A DNA stretch of 61,284 nt from Clostridia bacterium (GCA_017550315.1 JAFZPN010000149.1:1-61284), one strand, 5' to 3'; positions 8,488 through 17,388 are shown, counted from the stretch's first letter. The notes: generated by a model not told the origin, from the letters alone. Numbers and translations: made by a program.

Positions 8488-10608
8488 ATGAAACCACGCA
8501 TACTGTCTCTCGTCATCGCCATCGCAATCCTTTCGACGCTGGCCGGATGCCGGAAGGAACCGCCCGCAGCCGAACCCGTCCCATCGCCGGAGCCGGGGCT
8601 TGTCTCGCTGGCCGAGCCCGCACCGTCCGCATCTCCCGAGCAGGCTGACCCGGACGTCCCGCCGCAGTTCATCGTGCCCCTCGACGCGGATTTTCTGGCC
8701 GACGTGATCTATCTCGCGTCCGGGGACCGGGTGGAGACCTACGCGAACGGGACGCGCGCCGATTTCGCCGCCTGTGACGCGGAGAGGATCGCCGTCTCCG
8801 GGGACGTCATCGCGGTCTGGGGCGGCGGGGTCTACCGGGAATTCGCGAAAGACGGGGCGGAAATCCTCTCGTATCCGATGGAGGAGACGGTCGACTGCCT
8901 GTGCGTGACGGAGCATTATGCCGTTTTCGCCGTGCCCCTGAACAGCGGACACCGCCTTGTGCGGATGGAGAGGAAAAACGGAAAGACCGAGGAGGTGCCC
9001 TCCGCATACCAGCCCTACGGCGACCGCTTTGTCGTCAAGTCCCTCGCGGGGCGGGACAAGGGGGACGATTTCGCCGTGCTCGTGTGGTCGGACGGTGTGA
9101 ACATGAACGCCAAGTTCGGCAGTTTTGCCGCCTCGGTCGACGCAAAGACGGGCAAATACAAGCTGCAATATGATTTCGCGGACGATCTCGCGTCCTGCGT
9201 ATCGCTGAACGCCGCCGATCCGTCCGACGAGGCGATCTATATGCTCTCCGACGGCGCGGTCCCCGTCGGAGAAGCGTGGTATTATACCCTTTACCGTTAC
9301 ACCGGCAAGACAAAGGACGAAGCCGCCTATATCACCGCGACCGAGGACCCTGCCTATCCCGGCAAGGGGTTCATGACGGGCTTTGACCGGCTGACCATGC
9401 GCGGACGGACCGCGTGCCTTTTCTCCGCGCAGGCGGGAGCGGTCTGGACGGAGACGCTCCCGGACATGACGAAATCTCTCAAAATCCTCTGCGACGATCT
9501 GCGCGCCGACGCACGGATGAAAGCCCTTCTCATCCGCCTCGCGAAGGCGTATGACACCGGCGTTGTGATCGAAAGACTGAATTACGAGACCTACGATCAG
9601 AAGGTGCGCGTCAAACTGCTCGCGGGTGACGACGATTTTGACCTTTACCTCATCAACGGGCAGAACGGCGCTTCCCTGCTCGGCGCGATCCTGTCCAACC
9701 GCGCGTATGAACCGCTGGATCAATACCCGGATCTCATTGCCCGTTTCGAGGGCATGTTCCCCTACGCCGAGCGGTTCTGCCGGAATGAAAAAGCGGATGA
9801 CGAGCTCTTCGGGATGCCCTTCGGTCTTGCGCCGAGCGCGGGTATCATCGCCGTCGATCCGGAGGCGGGGAATCGGCTCGATCTTTCCGGTGCCGCCGAC
9901 TGGACCTTCGATGATTTCTGCCGGCTGGCGGAGGACTACGCAGCCTCATGGAAGGAGGGCGACCCATTCCTCTGCGAAACGACGCTTCTCACGGATCTGA
10001 TGTGCGAGATCACGCAGAGCCTTGTCAACGAGACCATCGCGCGGGCCGAGGCGGAAGAGATGGAAAAGCGTCTCGTCCGGCTGACAGAGACCGGCGTGAT
10101 CCGGGACACCAACGCCGTCCCGATCCCGGAGGGCAAAGTTCTTCTGATCCGCTGGGAGATGATCCCGCCGTCCGCCATTCTGCGGGAGATCGACAAATAC
10201 GACCGTCTGCCGATGCCGTCCATCGCCAGGGTGTCTTACATTCGGGGAGGCGGCTGGATCCTCATGAACCGCGCGTCGAAAAACAAGGACGCGGCGGAGA
10301 AACTGCTTTATACGCTGACGGAGGAAACCTTGCTCCGCGACGAGAGCTTCCCGACCTGCTCCTATGTCTACCCGGATTACGCGAAATACAACTCTACGGC
10401 AAAGCTCGCGCCCTCCGAACGTCTGCTCGAACAGTATGAAACGCACGGAACGCTGCTGAATCATTACGAACCGTATTCCTACGGTTTCGAGCGGCTCGTG
10501 CAGCTCCTCCACATCGACGGGCTGTGGACGTCGTGCTTTGAGGGCAGGTCCCCCGAGGATTTCGTCGCCGAGGTGTGGAAGACCATGCAGGCGGAACTGT
10601 TTGAATGA
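8488..10608 (+). CDS. Long lipoprotein: propeller-like N-terminus with solute-binding-like C-terminus (copy 1)
   Basis: A 706-residue lipoprotein with signal peptide and lipobox TLAGC (Cys21), followed by a Pro/Glu/Ala linker. Residues of about 60-320 are a run of short beta-strand blocks with no helices evident, suggesting a beta-propeller. From about 330 the sequence looks like an extracellular solute-binding protein: helix, then VIERLNYETYDQKVRVKLLAG, DFDLYLINGQN, a MPFGLAP strand and a WTFDDFCRLAEDY helix. AAGGAGG lies six bases before the ATG at 8488; the frame is open upstream only to the promoter. It is monocistronic (promoter at 8401, terminator at 10634) and paralogous in layout to the next gene. 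No permease is nearby. It may be a receptor or sensor rather than a plain transport component. Confidence 0.75.
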   Translation: MKPRILSLVIAIAILSTLAGCRKEPPAAEPVPSPEPGLVSLAEPAPSASPEQADPDVPPQFIVPLDADFLADVIYLASGDRVETYANGTRADFAACDAERIAVSGDVIAVWGGGVYREFAKDGAEILSYPMEETVDCLCVTEHYAVFAVPLNSGHRLVRMERKNGKTEEVPSAYQPYGDRFVVKSLAGRDKGDDFAVLVWSDGVNMNAKFGSFAASVDAKTGKYKLQYDFADDLASCVSLNAADPSDEAIYMLSDGAVPVGEAWYYTLYRYTGKTKDEAAYITATEDPAYPGKGFMTGFDRLTMRGRTACLFSAQAGAVWTETLPDMTKSLKILCDDLRADARMKALLIRLAKAYDTGVVIERLNYETYDQKVRVKLLAGDDDFDLYLINGQNGASLLGAILSNRAYEPLDQYPDLIARFEGMFPYAERFCRNEKADDELFGMPFGLAPSAGIIAVDPEAGNRLDLSGAADWTFDDFCRLAEDYAASWKEGDPFLCETTLLTDLMCEITQSLVNETIARAEAEEMEKRLVRLTETGVIRDTNAVPIPEGKVLLIRWEMIPPSAILREIDKYDRLPMPSIARVSYIRGGGWILMNRASKNKDAAEKLLYTLTEETLLRDESFPTCSYVYPDYAKYNSTAKLAPSERLLEQYETHGTLLNHYEPYSYGFERLVQLLHIDGLWTSCFEGRSPEDFVAEVWKTMQAELFE

Positions 10609-10633
10609 GGCTGCGTAAAACTGTATAAAACCA

Positions 10634-10669
10634 TAAAACCGGGCGGTATGTTTCGTATCGTCCGGTTTT
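10634..10669 (+). terminator. Terminator of lipoprotein copy 1 (conserved type)
   Basis: Long stem AACCGGGCGGTATG with CGTATCGTCCGGTT, including two G-U pairs, around a short loop, then TTTT. The same AACCGGGCGGT and ATCGTCCGGTTTT arms recur in the terminator at 13170, with compensating changes near the loop. Confidence 0.82.
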
Positions 10670-10703
10670 GGCTTGTGCGGGAGAATATAAAACGCCGCCG
10701 GGC

Positions 10704-10732
10704 TTGACAGAATCCCCGCGGTCTTGTATAAT
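10704..10732 (+). promoter_or_regulatory. Perfect-consensus SigA promoter of the second long lipoprotein gene
   Basis: TTGACA (10704-10709), 17 bp, TATAAT (10727-10732), TG before the -10 box. Same arrangement as the promoter at 8401. Confidence 0.92.
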
Positions 10733-10740
10733 GGAATCAA

Positions 10741-10790
10741 ACCGACCGATTCTTTTCGATTCTTACCGATTTTAACCAATTCTTACCGAA
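10741..10790 (+). repeat. Imperfect tandem repeats filling the 5' leader
   Basis: Four adjoining copies of about 9-12 bases resembling CCGATTCTTA (CCGATTCTTTT, CGATTCTTA, CCGATTTTAA, CCAATTCTTA) plus a partial CCGA that runs into the ribosome site. They occupy nearly the whole untranslated leader between the predicted transcription start and AAGGAGG. Confidence 0.65.
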
Positions 10791-10802
10791 GGAGGGCTTC
10801 CC

Positions 10803-13154
10803 GTGAGACGGGTTTCGCTTTTTCTCGCCGCTGTCATGCTCTTTGTGCTCGTGCTGCCCGCGTGTCACAAGTCCGAGAACACCCCGACGCACGGCGCGGT
10901 GGAGGTACTGTCCGCGCAGTCATCGGGCTCCGGCGAACGCTTTGCCGCCGATCCCTTCCCGTTCCCAGACGATTATTCCCTTATCCTCGGCGGCGCGCAT
11001 CTCGACGCGGCGGGAGATCTTTTCTTTGCGGCGGTGAAACAGAGCGCCGACGGCACCGTCTACGATTATTCCCTCTTCCGTTATTCCGTGGACGGAGAGC
11101 TTCTCTCGACCCTTGCAATCCCTCTCGATGACGCGGACTATCTTTCCGCGTGCGCGTTCGATGACCGCTCGTTCTGGTATGTTTCCGGCTGGATCGAAGC
11201 AAAACGCACATACCGGCTCATGCGCATGGACCTCTCCGACGGATCGCTCACGCTCGATACTGCGCTCGAGTCCCTCCCGGAGATGCCCTCGGAATGGTCT
11301 CCCTCGGTCATGGCGATCGCCGGGGACGGCACGGTCTGGATGACCTCAAACGGCGACACCTATGCGTACGGCGCGGATCTGCAATCGGTCTACCGGGTCC
11401 GCGCGGGCACCTGGATCAGCTCGATGGCCGTCGATCCGGACGGGGCGGTCTGGGCGTGCGCGAATTACGGCGCGGATATCGGATGGGGCGCGGCAAAGCT
11501 GAACCGGGAGCGGGGGAGTTATGACGAAGCGATCCCCCTCGACGCCGGGACGCGCACCATCGCCTTCGCCCCCGACGGGACGCTCTGGTTCGACACCGCG
11601 GACGGCGTTTCCCGCCTCGTGACCGGAGAAGACGGCAGCCCGACGGCGGAACCCGTCATGAACTACGTCGCCTCGGGGATCATCCACACGCTCAGCGGTG
11701 TGACGGCCGGTGGGGAACACAATGAATTCCTGCTGGCCATCGCTCCGGACGCGCTGCTCTTCCTCTCGAACAGCTGGGCCAACGAGCGAACCGTCTCCAA
11801 ACCGATGCTGTACCGTCCGTCGGACACCGAGGCTCCCGCAGAGGTGATCCCGCTCCAGCTTGCCTTCGCCGGCACCATGGACGACAACATCCGGGCGGAG
11901 GTCGTGCGTTTCAACCGCGATCACCTGGAGGCGGAGATTTCGCTTCTCGACTATTCGATCTACGACACGGACGCCCAGCAGAAGCTGATGATCGACATTC
12001 TGAACGGGATCATCACGCCGGACATGGTCTACGGATATGACGGTTCGGTCTCGATCCGGACGCTCCGCGACAAGGGCCTGACCGTCGATCTGACGCCGTA
12101 TCTCGCCGCGGACGACACCGTGAATGAAGAGACGCTCTTCGGCTCGGTCCTCTCCTATTTTCGGGGCAGAGACGGCGGGATCTGGGGCATCGCCCCCTAT
12201 TTCTCCCTCCACACGCTGCTCTCGACGACTTCCCTTCTGCGCGGATACGCCGACGCGGACGGGTGGGATCTCTCCGCCTTCTTCGATTTCACGGCGAGCC
12301 TGCCCGCGGAACAGGTTCTCACAACCAATGCCGTGCGCGGGAAGTATCCGCTCCCGATGATCGGGGAACAGTTCGTAGACCGGACAGCCGGGACCTGCTC
12401 GTTCGATTCGCCGCTTTATCAGCGCTACCTCGCGTTTCTCGATGCCCTCCCCTCGGAGGCGGAGGTGCGCCGCATCATTCCGGGTATGGATCCGCGCAGG
12501 TACTATCTCGAAGGGAAGGTCGCCCTCGCAAGCGGATCGCTCGCCGGTGACAGCACACCGCTGGAATTCGAGTCCGTCTTCGCCGATCCGGATTACGTGA
12601 TCGTCGGCTATCCGTCCGAGGATCCGCTGCACCGTGCAAACTTAAGCGCGGAGCACACCTTCGTCGTGACGAAAACCTCCGAACATCCGGACGTATGCTG
12701 GGCGTTCATCCGCTCGACCTTCCGCTCGCAGAACGAACAGGTCTGGATGTACGGCGTCGGCTTCTCTTCGCTGAAGACTCTCTTCGACGCAGACGTACAG
12801 TCCATGCGGGAGCACCTCATGCTGCACTTTTCGTCCGGAAGATGGATGCAGTGGCCGGCCGCGCCGGACGAGCTCGAAGAGGTGCGCGATACAATCGATC
12901 AGACGATCAAGTCGATGGGGCTGTCGAGCATGTACGGCACGTATGAGGCGGAGCCGCCGGACGAAGAGCAGATCGCCCGCGTCCGCGCTTTCCTCGACGC
13001 GCCGGTCGCGCCTGCATACGAAAGCCTGCCGTGGGAGGTGTCCTCCCTCATCCGCGAGGAGATCTCCTCCTTCCTCGGCGGCGTCGGCACGGCGGAGGAC
13101 TGCGCGAAGAAGATCCAGTCCCGCGTGTCGATCTGGCTGGCGGAGAACCGATGA
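10803..13154 (+). CDS. Long lipoprotein: propeller-like N-terminus with solute-binding C-terminus (copy 2)
   Basis: A 783-residue lipoprotein starting at GTG (AAGGAGG seven bases before); signal peptide with VLPAC (Cys21). Residues of about 40-340 contain repeated blade-like units DGTVWMTSNG, DGAVWACANYG and DGTLWFDTADG, the pattern seen in regulator-type or NHL-like propellers. From about 350 a complete solute-binding fold follows: LAFAGTMDDNIRAEVVRFN, LMIDILNGIITPDMVYGYD, GGIWGIAPYFSLHTLL, and a late TFVVTKTSEHPDVCWAFIR typical of the C-lobe. It is monocistronic, between its own consensus promoter and terminator, and mirrors the preceding gene although the proteins have diverged. No transporter subunits adjoin. 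The propeller plus binding-lobe fusion suggests a role in binding a polymer or sensing; this is inference. Confidence 0.78.
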   Translation: MRRVSLFLAAVMLFVLVLPACHKSENTPTHGAVEVLSAQSSGSGERFAADPFPFPDDYSLILGGAHLDAAGDLFFAAVKQSADGTVYDYSLFRYSVDGELLSTLAIPLDDADYLSACAFDDRSFWYVSGWIEAKRTYRLMRMDLSDGSLTLDTALESLPEMPSEWSPSVMAIAGDGTVWMTSNGDTYAYGADLQSVYRVRAGTWISSMAVDPDGAVWACANYGADIGWGAAKLNRERGSYDEAIPLDAGTRTIAFAPDGTLWFDTADGVSRLVTGEDGSPTAEPVMNYVASGIIHTLSGVTAGGEHNEFLLAIAPDALLFLSNSWANERTVSKPMLYRPSDTEAPAEVIPLQLAFAGTMDDNIRAEVVRFNRDHLEAEISLLDYSIYDTDAQQKLMIDILNGIITPDMVYGYDGSVSIRTLRDKGLTVDLTPYLAADDTVNEETLFGSVLSYFRGRDGGIWGIAPYFSLHTLLSTTSLLRGYADADGWDLSAFFDFTASLPAEQVLTTNAVRGKYPLPMIGEQFVDRTAGTCSFDSPLYQRYLAFLDALPSEAEVRRIIPGMDPRRYYLEGKVALASGSLAGDSTPLEFESVFADPDYVIVGYPSEDPLHRANLSAEHTFVVTKTSEHPDVCWAFIRSTFRSQNEQVWMYGVGFSSLKTLFDADVQSMREHLMLHFSSGRWMQWPAAPDELEEVRDTIDQTIKSMGLSSMYGTYEAEPPDEEQIARVRAFLDAPVAPAYESLPWEVSSLIREEISSFLGGVGTAEDCAKKIQSRVSIWLAENR

Positions 13155-13169
13155 CCCGAAGCCAAACAA

Positions 13170-13204
13170 TAACCGGGCGGTGCATCTTGCATCGTCCGGT
13201 TTTC
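13170..13204 (+). terminator. Terminator of lipoprotein copy 2 (conserved type)
   Basis: Stem AACCGGGCGGTGCA with TGCATCGTCCGGTT, loop TCT, then TTTT starting inside the second arm. It is closely related to the terminator at 10634. It may also slow the convergent GH32-like gene. Confidence 0.82.
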
Positions 13205-13229
13205 GGTTTTGCGGGAGGCGTATGGTTTT

Positions 13230-14540
13230 TCAGAACCGGAGCGTGCCGTCGGGTTCCTGCCATGCCTCGGTGAAGGTCAGCGTGCCGGCGTAGCCCTCGA
13301 TCCGCGAGAAGCCTGCGAAGAGGATGCGTCCGTTCCAGAGCGCCGTCTTCGGCACGCTCTCGCAGGGGATGTCCGGATCCCCCGGCGCGATCCAGCCCGC
13401 GAACGGCTCGCGCGACATCCGGTACTCGCCGCGCCCGCGGTGGCTGAAAATGAGATAATGCCATCCGTCCTTCGCGAAGTAGTCCGAGCATTCGGGCTGA
13501 TCCCCATCCGGCGAGACATAGATCGGATCGGTCTCCCGCCACGCCGCGCCATCCTGTGACACGAGATGCGCAAGGCATCCGCGGCCTGCCATATCCCCGG
13601 TCATGAGCGAGGTCGTCACGAACATGTGCCACGACCCGTCCTCCGCCCGGACGACCTTCGGATCGCGCGCGCTCGGGCCGTGATACCGCTCGCTCAGTAC
13701 GAAGCGGAAATCCGGATCGCGGCGGAAGTGAATGCCGTCCTCCGACACGGAGCGCAGGATCGGCGCGGGCGAGGAATCCATCTGGCGGACGGTGTAGTAG
13801 AGAACATGCGTCCCGTCGCCGGTTTTCAGCCACGACCCCGTGCAGATCGAACCCTCCCGGGGATCGTCGATCGACACGGCGAGGGGATGCAGATCCCAGT
13901 TCAGAAAGTCCCGCGTGGAGAGATGCGCCCACTGATGCGCGCCCTTGTGCCATTTGCTCCGGTGGTGGCGGCGGTCCTTGAGATAGAGGACGTGATAGCG
14001 CTCGGCGCCGTCGGGATCGGTGTCCGCGAAGGGCATGCAGTCGCCGGCAAAAACCCCGGGATCGGACGGCCGCCAGCCCTCGGCAGGATTCTCGCCGTTT
14101 TGGGAGATGAGCTGCCCGATCACCCGCGGGGATCCGTCGTTCGCCGAGATGCCGCAGTCGGTGTGAAAATCCGGCGCCCGAAGCGGGAGATTGGCCCGGT
14201 CGTCCGCATCGGGATCGGCCGTCACGGCGATGCCGAAGGCCTGAAAGCGCGGCACGGGGATCTTTTCTGCGGGCAGTTTTCCATCCGGCCATTCTTCGTC
14301 CATGAGATGGCCGTCGATCCAGAATTCCGCGCGCCACGGGTGGATCAGCAAGGCAGCGGACGCGCCGGGCCGGACTTCGGCGGCCTGCAGGATCAGGGGT
14401 TCCGGGTGCGCGTCGGACCAGAGCCGGACGATCTGGGTGAATCCGTCGCCCGCACGGCGCGCTTCAAGGGTCATGGCAGCCGATCCGTTCGGCGCGTCAA
14501 AGGCGGTCGTCATCGGCACGGTAAAACGGTAGAGATGCAT
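13230..14540 (-). CDS. GH32-like glycoside hydrolase (fructan or sucrose hydrolase relative)
   Basis: A 436-residue protein without a signal peptide, predicted cytoplasmic. The segment HQWAHLSTRDFLNWDLHPLA (202-221) with CTGS (233-236), the ARDPK motif (291-295, transition-state Asp293) and PECSDYF (349-355, acid/base Glu350) are the recognised landmarks of the GH32 five-bladed propeller. The first landmark WMNDPNG is missing; GDCMPF at 166-171 (Asp167) may supply the nucleophile. An N-terminal domain of about 130 residues looks like the beta-sandwich that GH32 proteins normally carry at the C-terminus. AAAGGAG precedes the ATG at 14540. Activity on fructosides is likely but not certain. It is convergent with the lipoprotein gene and divergent from the GxGYxYP gene. 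Confidence 0.78.
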   Translation of the reverse strand: MHLYRFTVPMTTAFDAPNGSAAMTLEARRAGDGFTQIVRLWSDAHPEPLILQAAEVRPGASAALLIHPWRAEFWIDGHLMDEEWPDGKLPAEKIPVPRFQAFGIAVTADPDADDRANLPLRAPDFHTDCGISANDGSPRVIGQLISQNGENPAEGWRPSDPGVFAGDCMPFADTDPDGAERYHVLYLKDRRHHRSKWHKGAHQWAHLSTRDFLNWDLHPLAVSIDDPREGSICTGSWLKTGDGTHVLYYTVRQMDSSPAPILRSVSEDGIHFRRDPDFRFVLSERYHGPSARDPKVVRAEDGSWHMFVTTSLMTGDMAGRGCLAHLVSQDGAAWRETDPIYVSPDGDQPECSDYFAKDGWHYLIFSHRGRGEYRMSREPFAGWIAPGDPDIPCESVPKTALWNGRILFAGFSRIEGYAGTLTFTEAWQEPDGTLRF

Positions 14541-14574
14541 GGGAGGCTCCTTTCGGATATGTCCTTCTGCGTCT

Positions 14575-14583
14575 ATTATAGCA
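14575..14583 (-). promoter_or_regulatory. Extended -10 promoter of the GH32-like gene
   Basis: Minus-strand TGCTATAAT. No good -35 box lies 17 bp upstream, so this would depend on the extended -10. Confidence 0.6.
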
Positions 14584-14682
14584 CGCCGTGCACGCCCGGG
14601 CAGATCCGGCCGACGGATTTTTGTGAACAAAAAGTAAATTCTCGGCAGAACGCGATTTGCGCGGGCGAATCCCGGAGACCTC

Positions 14683-14711
14683 TTGCAAAGCGCGTTCTTT
14701 TCCGGTATAAT
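14683..14711 (+). promoter_or_regulatory. SigA-type promoter of the GxGYxYP-kinase unit
   Basis: TTGCAA (14683-14688), 17 bp, TATAAT (14706-14711). Confidence 0.82.
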
Positions 14712-14746
14712 ACAGGCAGAACCTCGTTCTTGCCGGGAGGGGAGAT

Positions 14747-16483
14747 ATGCTGAACCTGCTTGTGAAACCCGCGCTCGATGCCCTCGGGGACGACACCGTC
14801 CTCCGCTACGATCTCTACCGTTTTGCCGCCTGTCTCGAGGGACTGGTGAACCGCACGCGGCCCGTCCTCTTCCTCGAATGGGAGGAGCACGACCGCTTCT
14901 GGCTCGACTGGTGCCGCGCGCCGGGAAATTTCCTCGAAGAGGAGCCGATCGAGGTGATCGACACCTTCGACGAACTGCTCCGCCGGTATGCCGACGAGAT
15001 CCGCGCCCGCGGCCTGATCCTTTGGGATCCCGCCGTTCCCGCGACCTGCAACGCCGCGACCACGGTATGCGGATGCGAGGGGCTCCTCCCCGTCCGTTCC
15101 GGGAGCCGCACGCTCGAGAGGATCCGCTCCCTGACCGGGGCAGACGTGCGCCTCGATCTCACAGGCCGCTTCGACGGGCGGGGGACCGTTTGGCAGACGG
15201 GGGAACCTTCGACCGGATCGGCAAAATGCGACGCCTATGTCTGGGCTCTCGTCCGATGCGGGGAGAAGGCGGCGGACGACGTGCTCTTCTTCACGCTCGA
15301 CGGCATGAGCTGGGCAGCGGACCGTCCGTATTATCCCGATCTCGGGAACGCCTTCGTGCCGAACATGGACTATGCCGTCGCCAAGCGCGCTTTTGTATTC
15401 GATCTCTTTGCGTTCGACGACGAAGCGCCCTCGGACGATCCGGAGCAGACACCCGGCTGCGATCTCGCCGTGATGAAGCGCATCCTGCGGGCGGCGTATG
15501 AGAAGAGCGGCGGAGAGCGGATCATGACCGTCTGCGGCTTCAACCCGTGGCACGTGAAATACACCACCCACGGCGGGCGTGGACGTCACGAACCCGTGGA
15601 AGCGGAATGGCAGCTGACGGAGGTCTTCTCCGCCTACAACTGCGTGAAGGACGCGGACGCCGTCGGATACTGCGGACTCGGCAACGCCTCCGTCTGGATG
15701 CATTATCCCCTCGCGCCGCGCTATGAGAACCGCAGACCCGCGCCGCCAGCCGGGGGTTACGATCCGCAGAAGACCTACATCCTCTTCTATGTCGGAGATT
15801 ATGACGCCGCCGCATGGACCGCGCGCTTCATCCCGCGCTGGGCGAAGGATCCGCTGCTCGGGAAGAATCCCCTGATGTGGTGCTTCAATCCGAACCTCTC
15901 CGACCGCATCCCGATGGCGTTCGACTACGTGTACCGGAACTATACGGACCGGGATTACTTCGCCGCGGGAGATTCCGGCGCGGGGTACAACAATCCCCGC
16001 CTGCTTTATCCGCCGCGCATCCACTCCGATCTGCCTTCCGGCGCGGAGGCCAATGTCGCGCACAATCTTCCGTATTTCGAGCGGTTCGATCTCTCTCTCA
16101 TCGGCTTCGTCATCAATGGCACGCATCCCCTCGACACGCGCCAGAAATACGATCTTGCCCGGTTCGCAAAAGGGGGCGTCGCCTATCTCGGAGCCGGGGA
16201 TGCCGCCTCGGTGGTGAACGGCGTTCCCTTCATCCCGCACACCTGCGACATCGCCGTCGAGCACACCGATCCGATCAAAGCAGCAGAAGCCGCCGCGGCG
16301 TGGATGAAGAACGCGCACCCGGACAAACATTTCCACGTCTTCCGCACGATCCTCGTCAGCCCGTCGGATCACGACCGGATCTTTGAAGAGCTGAAGCGCC
16401 TCGTCCCGAACGTCGAACTGCTCGATCCGTTCACCTTCTTCGCCTTTCTGAAACAGGCCGTCGAGAGCGGTCAGACCTATTGA
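14747..16483 (+). CDS. GxGYxYP-family putative glycoside hydrolase
   Basis: A 578-residue protein without a signal peptide. The name-giving motif of the family is present in the variant form AGDSGAGYNNP near residue 410, preceded by FYVGDYDAAAWT and FNPNLSDRIPMAFDY, which are typical of the C-terminal domain of this family (Pfam GxGYxYP). The N-terminal part (LEGLVNRTRPVLFL) corresponds to the first domain, where the family commonly has a LQGLVNR pattern. Family members are assumed to be polysaccharide hydrolases, but I know of no proven reaction. GAGGGGAG precedes the ATG. The PfkB kinase starts 20 bases downstream, so the two are co-transcribed, suggesting that a released monosaccharide is phosphorylated next. 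Confidence 0.78.
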   Translation: MLNLLVKPALDALGDDTVLRYDLYRFAACLEGLVNRTRPVLFLEWEEHDRFWLDWCRAPGNFLEEEPIEVIDTFDELLRRYADEIRARGLILWDPAVPATCNAATTVCGCEGLLPVRSGSRTLERIRSLTGADVRLDLTGRFDGRGTVWQTGEPSTGSAKCDAYVWALVRCGEKAADDVLFFTLDGMSWAADRPYYPDLGNAFVPNMDYAVAKRAFVFDLFAFDDEAPSDDPEQTPGCDLAVMKRILRAAYEKSGGERIMTVCGFNPWHVKYTTHGGRGRHEPVEAEWQLTEVFSAYNCVKDADAVGYCGLGNASVWMHYPLAPRYENRRPAPPAGGYDPQKTYILFYVGDYDAAAWTARFIPRWAKDPLLGKNPLMWCFNPNLSDRIPMAFDYVYRNYTDRDYFAAGDSGAGYNNPRLLYPPRIHSDLPSGAEANVAHNLPYFERFDLSLIGFVINGTHPLDTRQKYDLARFAKGGVAYLGAGDAASVVNGVPFIPHTCDIAVEHTDPIKAAEAAAAWMKNAHPDKHFHVFRTILVSPSDHDRIFEELKRLVPNVELLDPFTFFAFLKQAVESGQTY

Positions 16484-16503
16484 CGCGAAAGGAACGCATA
16501 CTT

Positions 16504-17388
16504 ATGAAAATCCTCGTATTCGGAGAAACGATCTGGGACGTTTATCCCGACAAGAGCACCCTCGGCGGCGCGTCGCTCAATTTCTGCGCGAATCTGGCCC
16601 TGCTCGGCGACGACGCCTGTTTCATCACGGGACTCGGCCGCGACGAGCTCGGGACACGGGCGGCGTCGATGCTCCGGGAATACGGCGTCCGCGACGATTT
16701 CTTCCAGCTCTCGGACCGCCCGACCGGTCAGTGCATCGTCACGCTCGGCGAGGAAGGCATCCCCTCCTACCGCGTGCTCACGGACGTTGCGTACGACGAT
16801 ATCCGCACGGATGAGAAGACGCTCGACGCGATCGGGAGAGCCGGATTCGACGTCTTCTACTTCAACACGCTCTCCCAGCGCAGCCCGACCTCCCGGGCAT
16901 CGGTCCGCGCGATCCTCGAGAAGGTCTCTTTTCCCGAGATCTTCTGCGACGTGAACATCCGCGAGGGCTGCTGGGACCGCGATTCCCTCGCCCTCTGCAT
17001 GGAGTACGCGACCATTGCGAAGGTCAGCGAAGAGGAGGCGCATTTCTTCTCCGACTGCGGCCTGACCGACGCCGCCCTCCCGTTCGATCAGGCCGTGCAC
17101 GAGGCGTTCCCGAACGTGCATCTCCTTGTTTACACCCTCGGCGCGGACGGCTCGGCGGTCTATGACTACCGGGACGGGACCGCATATTTCTCGGGCAAGC
17201 CGGACCGCGTGTCCGTCGTCTCCACGGTCGGCGCAGGGGACTGCTACGGCGCGTCCTTCCTGCATCACTATATGCAGCATGGGGACATCGCCGCCGCTAT
17301 CCGCTTTGCCGCCGCCCGGTGCTGTGTCGTCGTCTCGAACGCCGAAGCGATCCCGCAGGCCTTCGTCGACGAAGCGAAGAAGAAGTAA
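16504..17388 (+). CDS. PfkB-family carbohydrate kinase (fructokinase-like)
   Basis: A 294-residue ribokinase-family sugar kinase. Signatures are the N-terminal GETIWDVYP, the GGASLNFCANLALLG substrate loop (typical GGAPLNVA in fructokinases) and the catalytic and anion-hole motif TVGAGDCYGASF near residue 240, whose Asp is the base. It phosphorylates a sugar, perhaps fructose, at the expense of ATP in the cytoplasm. The frame opens 8 codons earlier at a TTG that overlaps the previous stop; the ATG at 16504, with AAAGGA ten bases upstream, is preferred. It ends the unit with the GxGYxYP gene, and the divergent GH32-like gene nearby fits a fructose theme, though this is only suggestive. Confidence 0.87.
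   Translation: MKILVFGETIWDVYPDKSTLGGASLNFCANLALLGDDACFITGLGRDELGTRAASMLREYGVRDDFFQLSDRPTGQCIVTLGEEGIPSYRVLTDVAYDDIRTDEKTLDAIGRAGFDVFYFNTLSQRSPTSRASVRAILEKVSFPEIFCDVNIREGCWDRDSLALCMEYATIAKVSEEEAHFFSDCGLTDAALPFDQAVHEAFPNVHLLVYTLGADGSAVYDYRDGTAYFSGKPDRVSVVSTVGAGDCYGASFLHHYMQHGDIAAAIRFAAARCCVVVSNAEAIPQAFVDEAKKK

Noticed and set aside
7045-9723. Open frame of 892 codons reaching far upstream of the aminopeptidase start
   Set aside because: The upstream part is antisense to the long lipoprotein gene, crosses two promoters, and is arginine-rich without family similarity; the true start at 8268 has a ribosome site and promoter.
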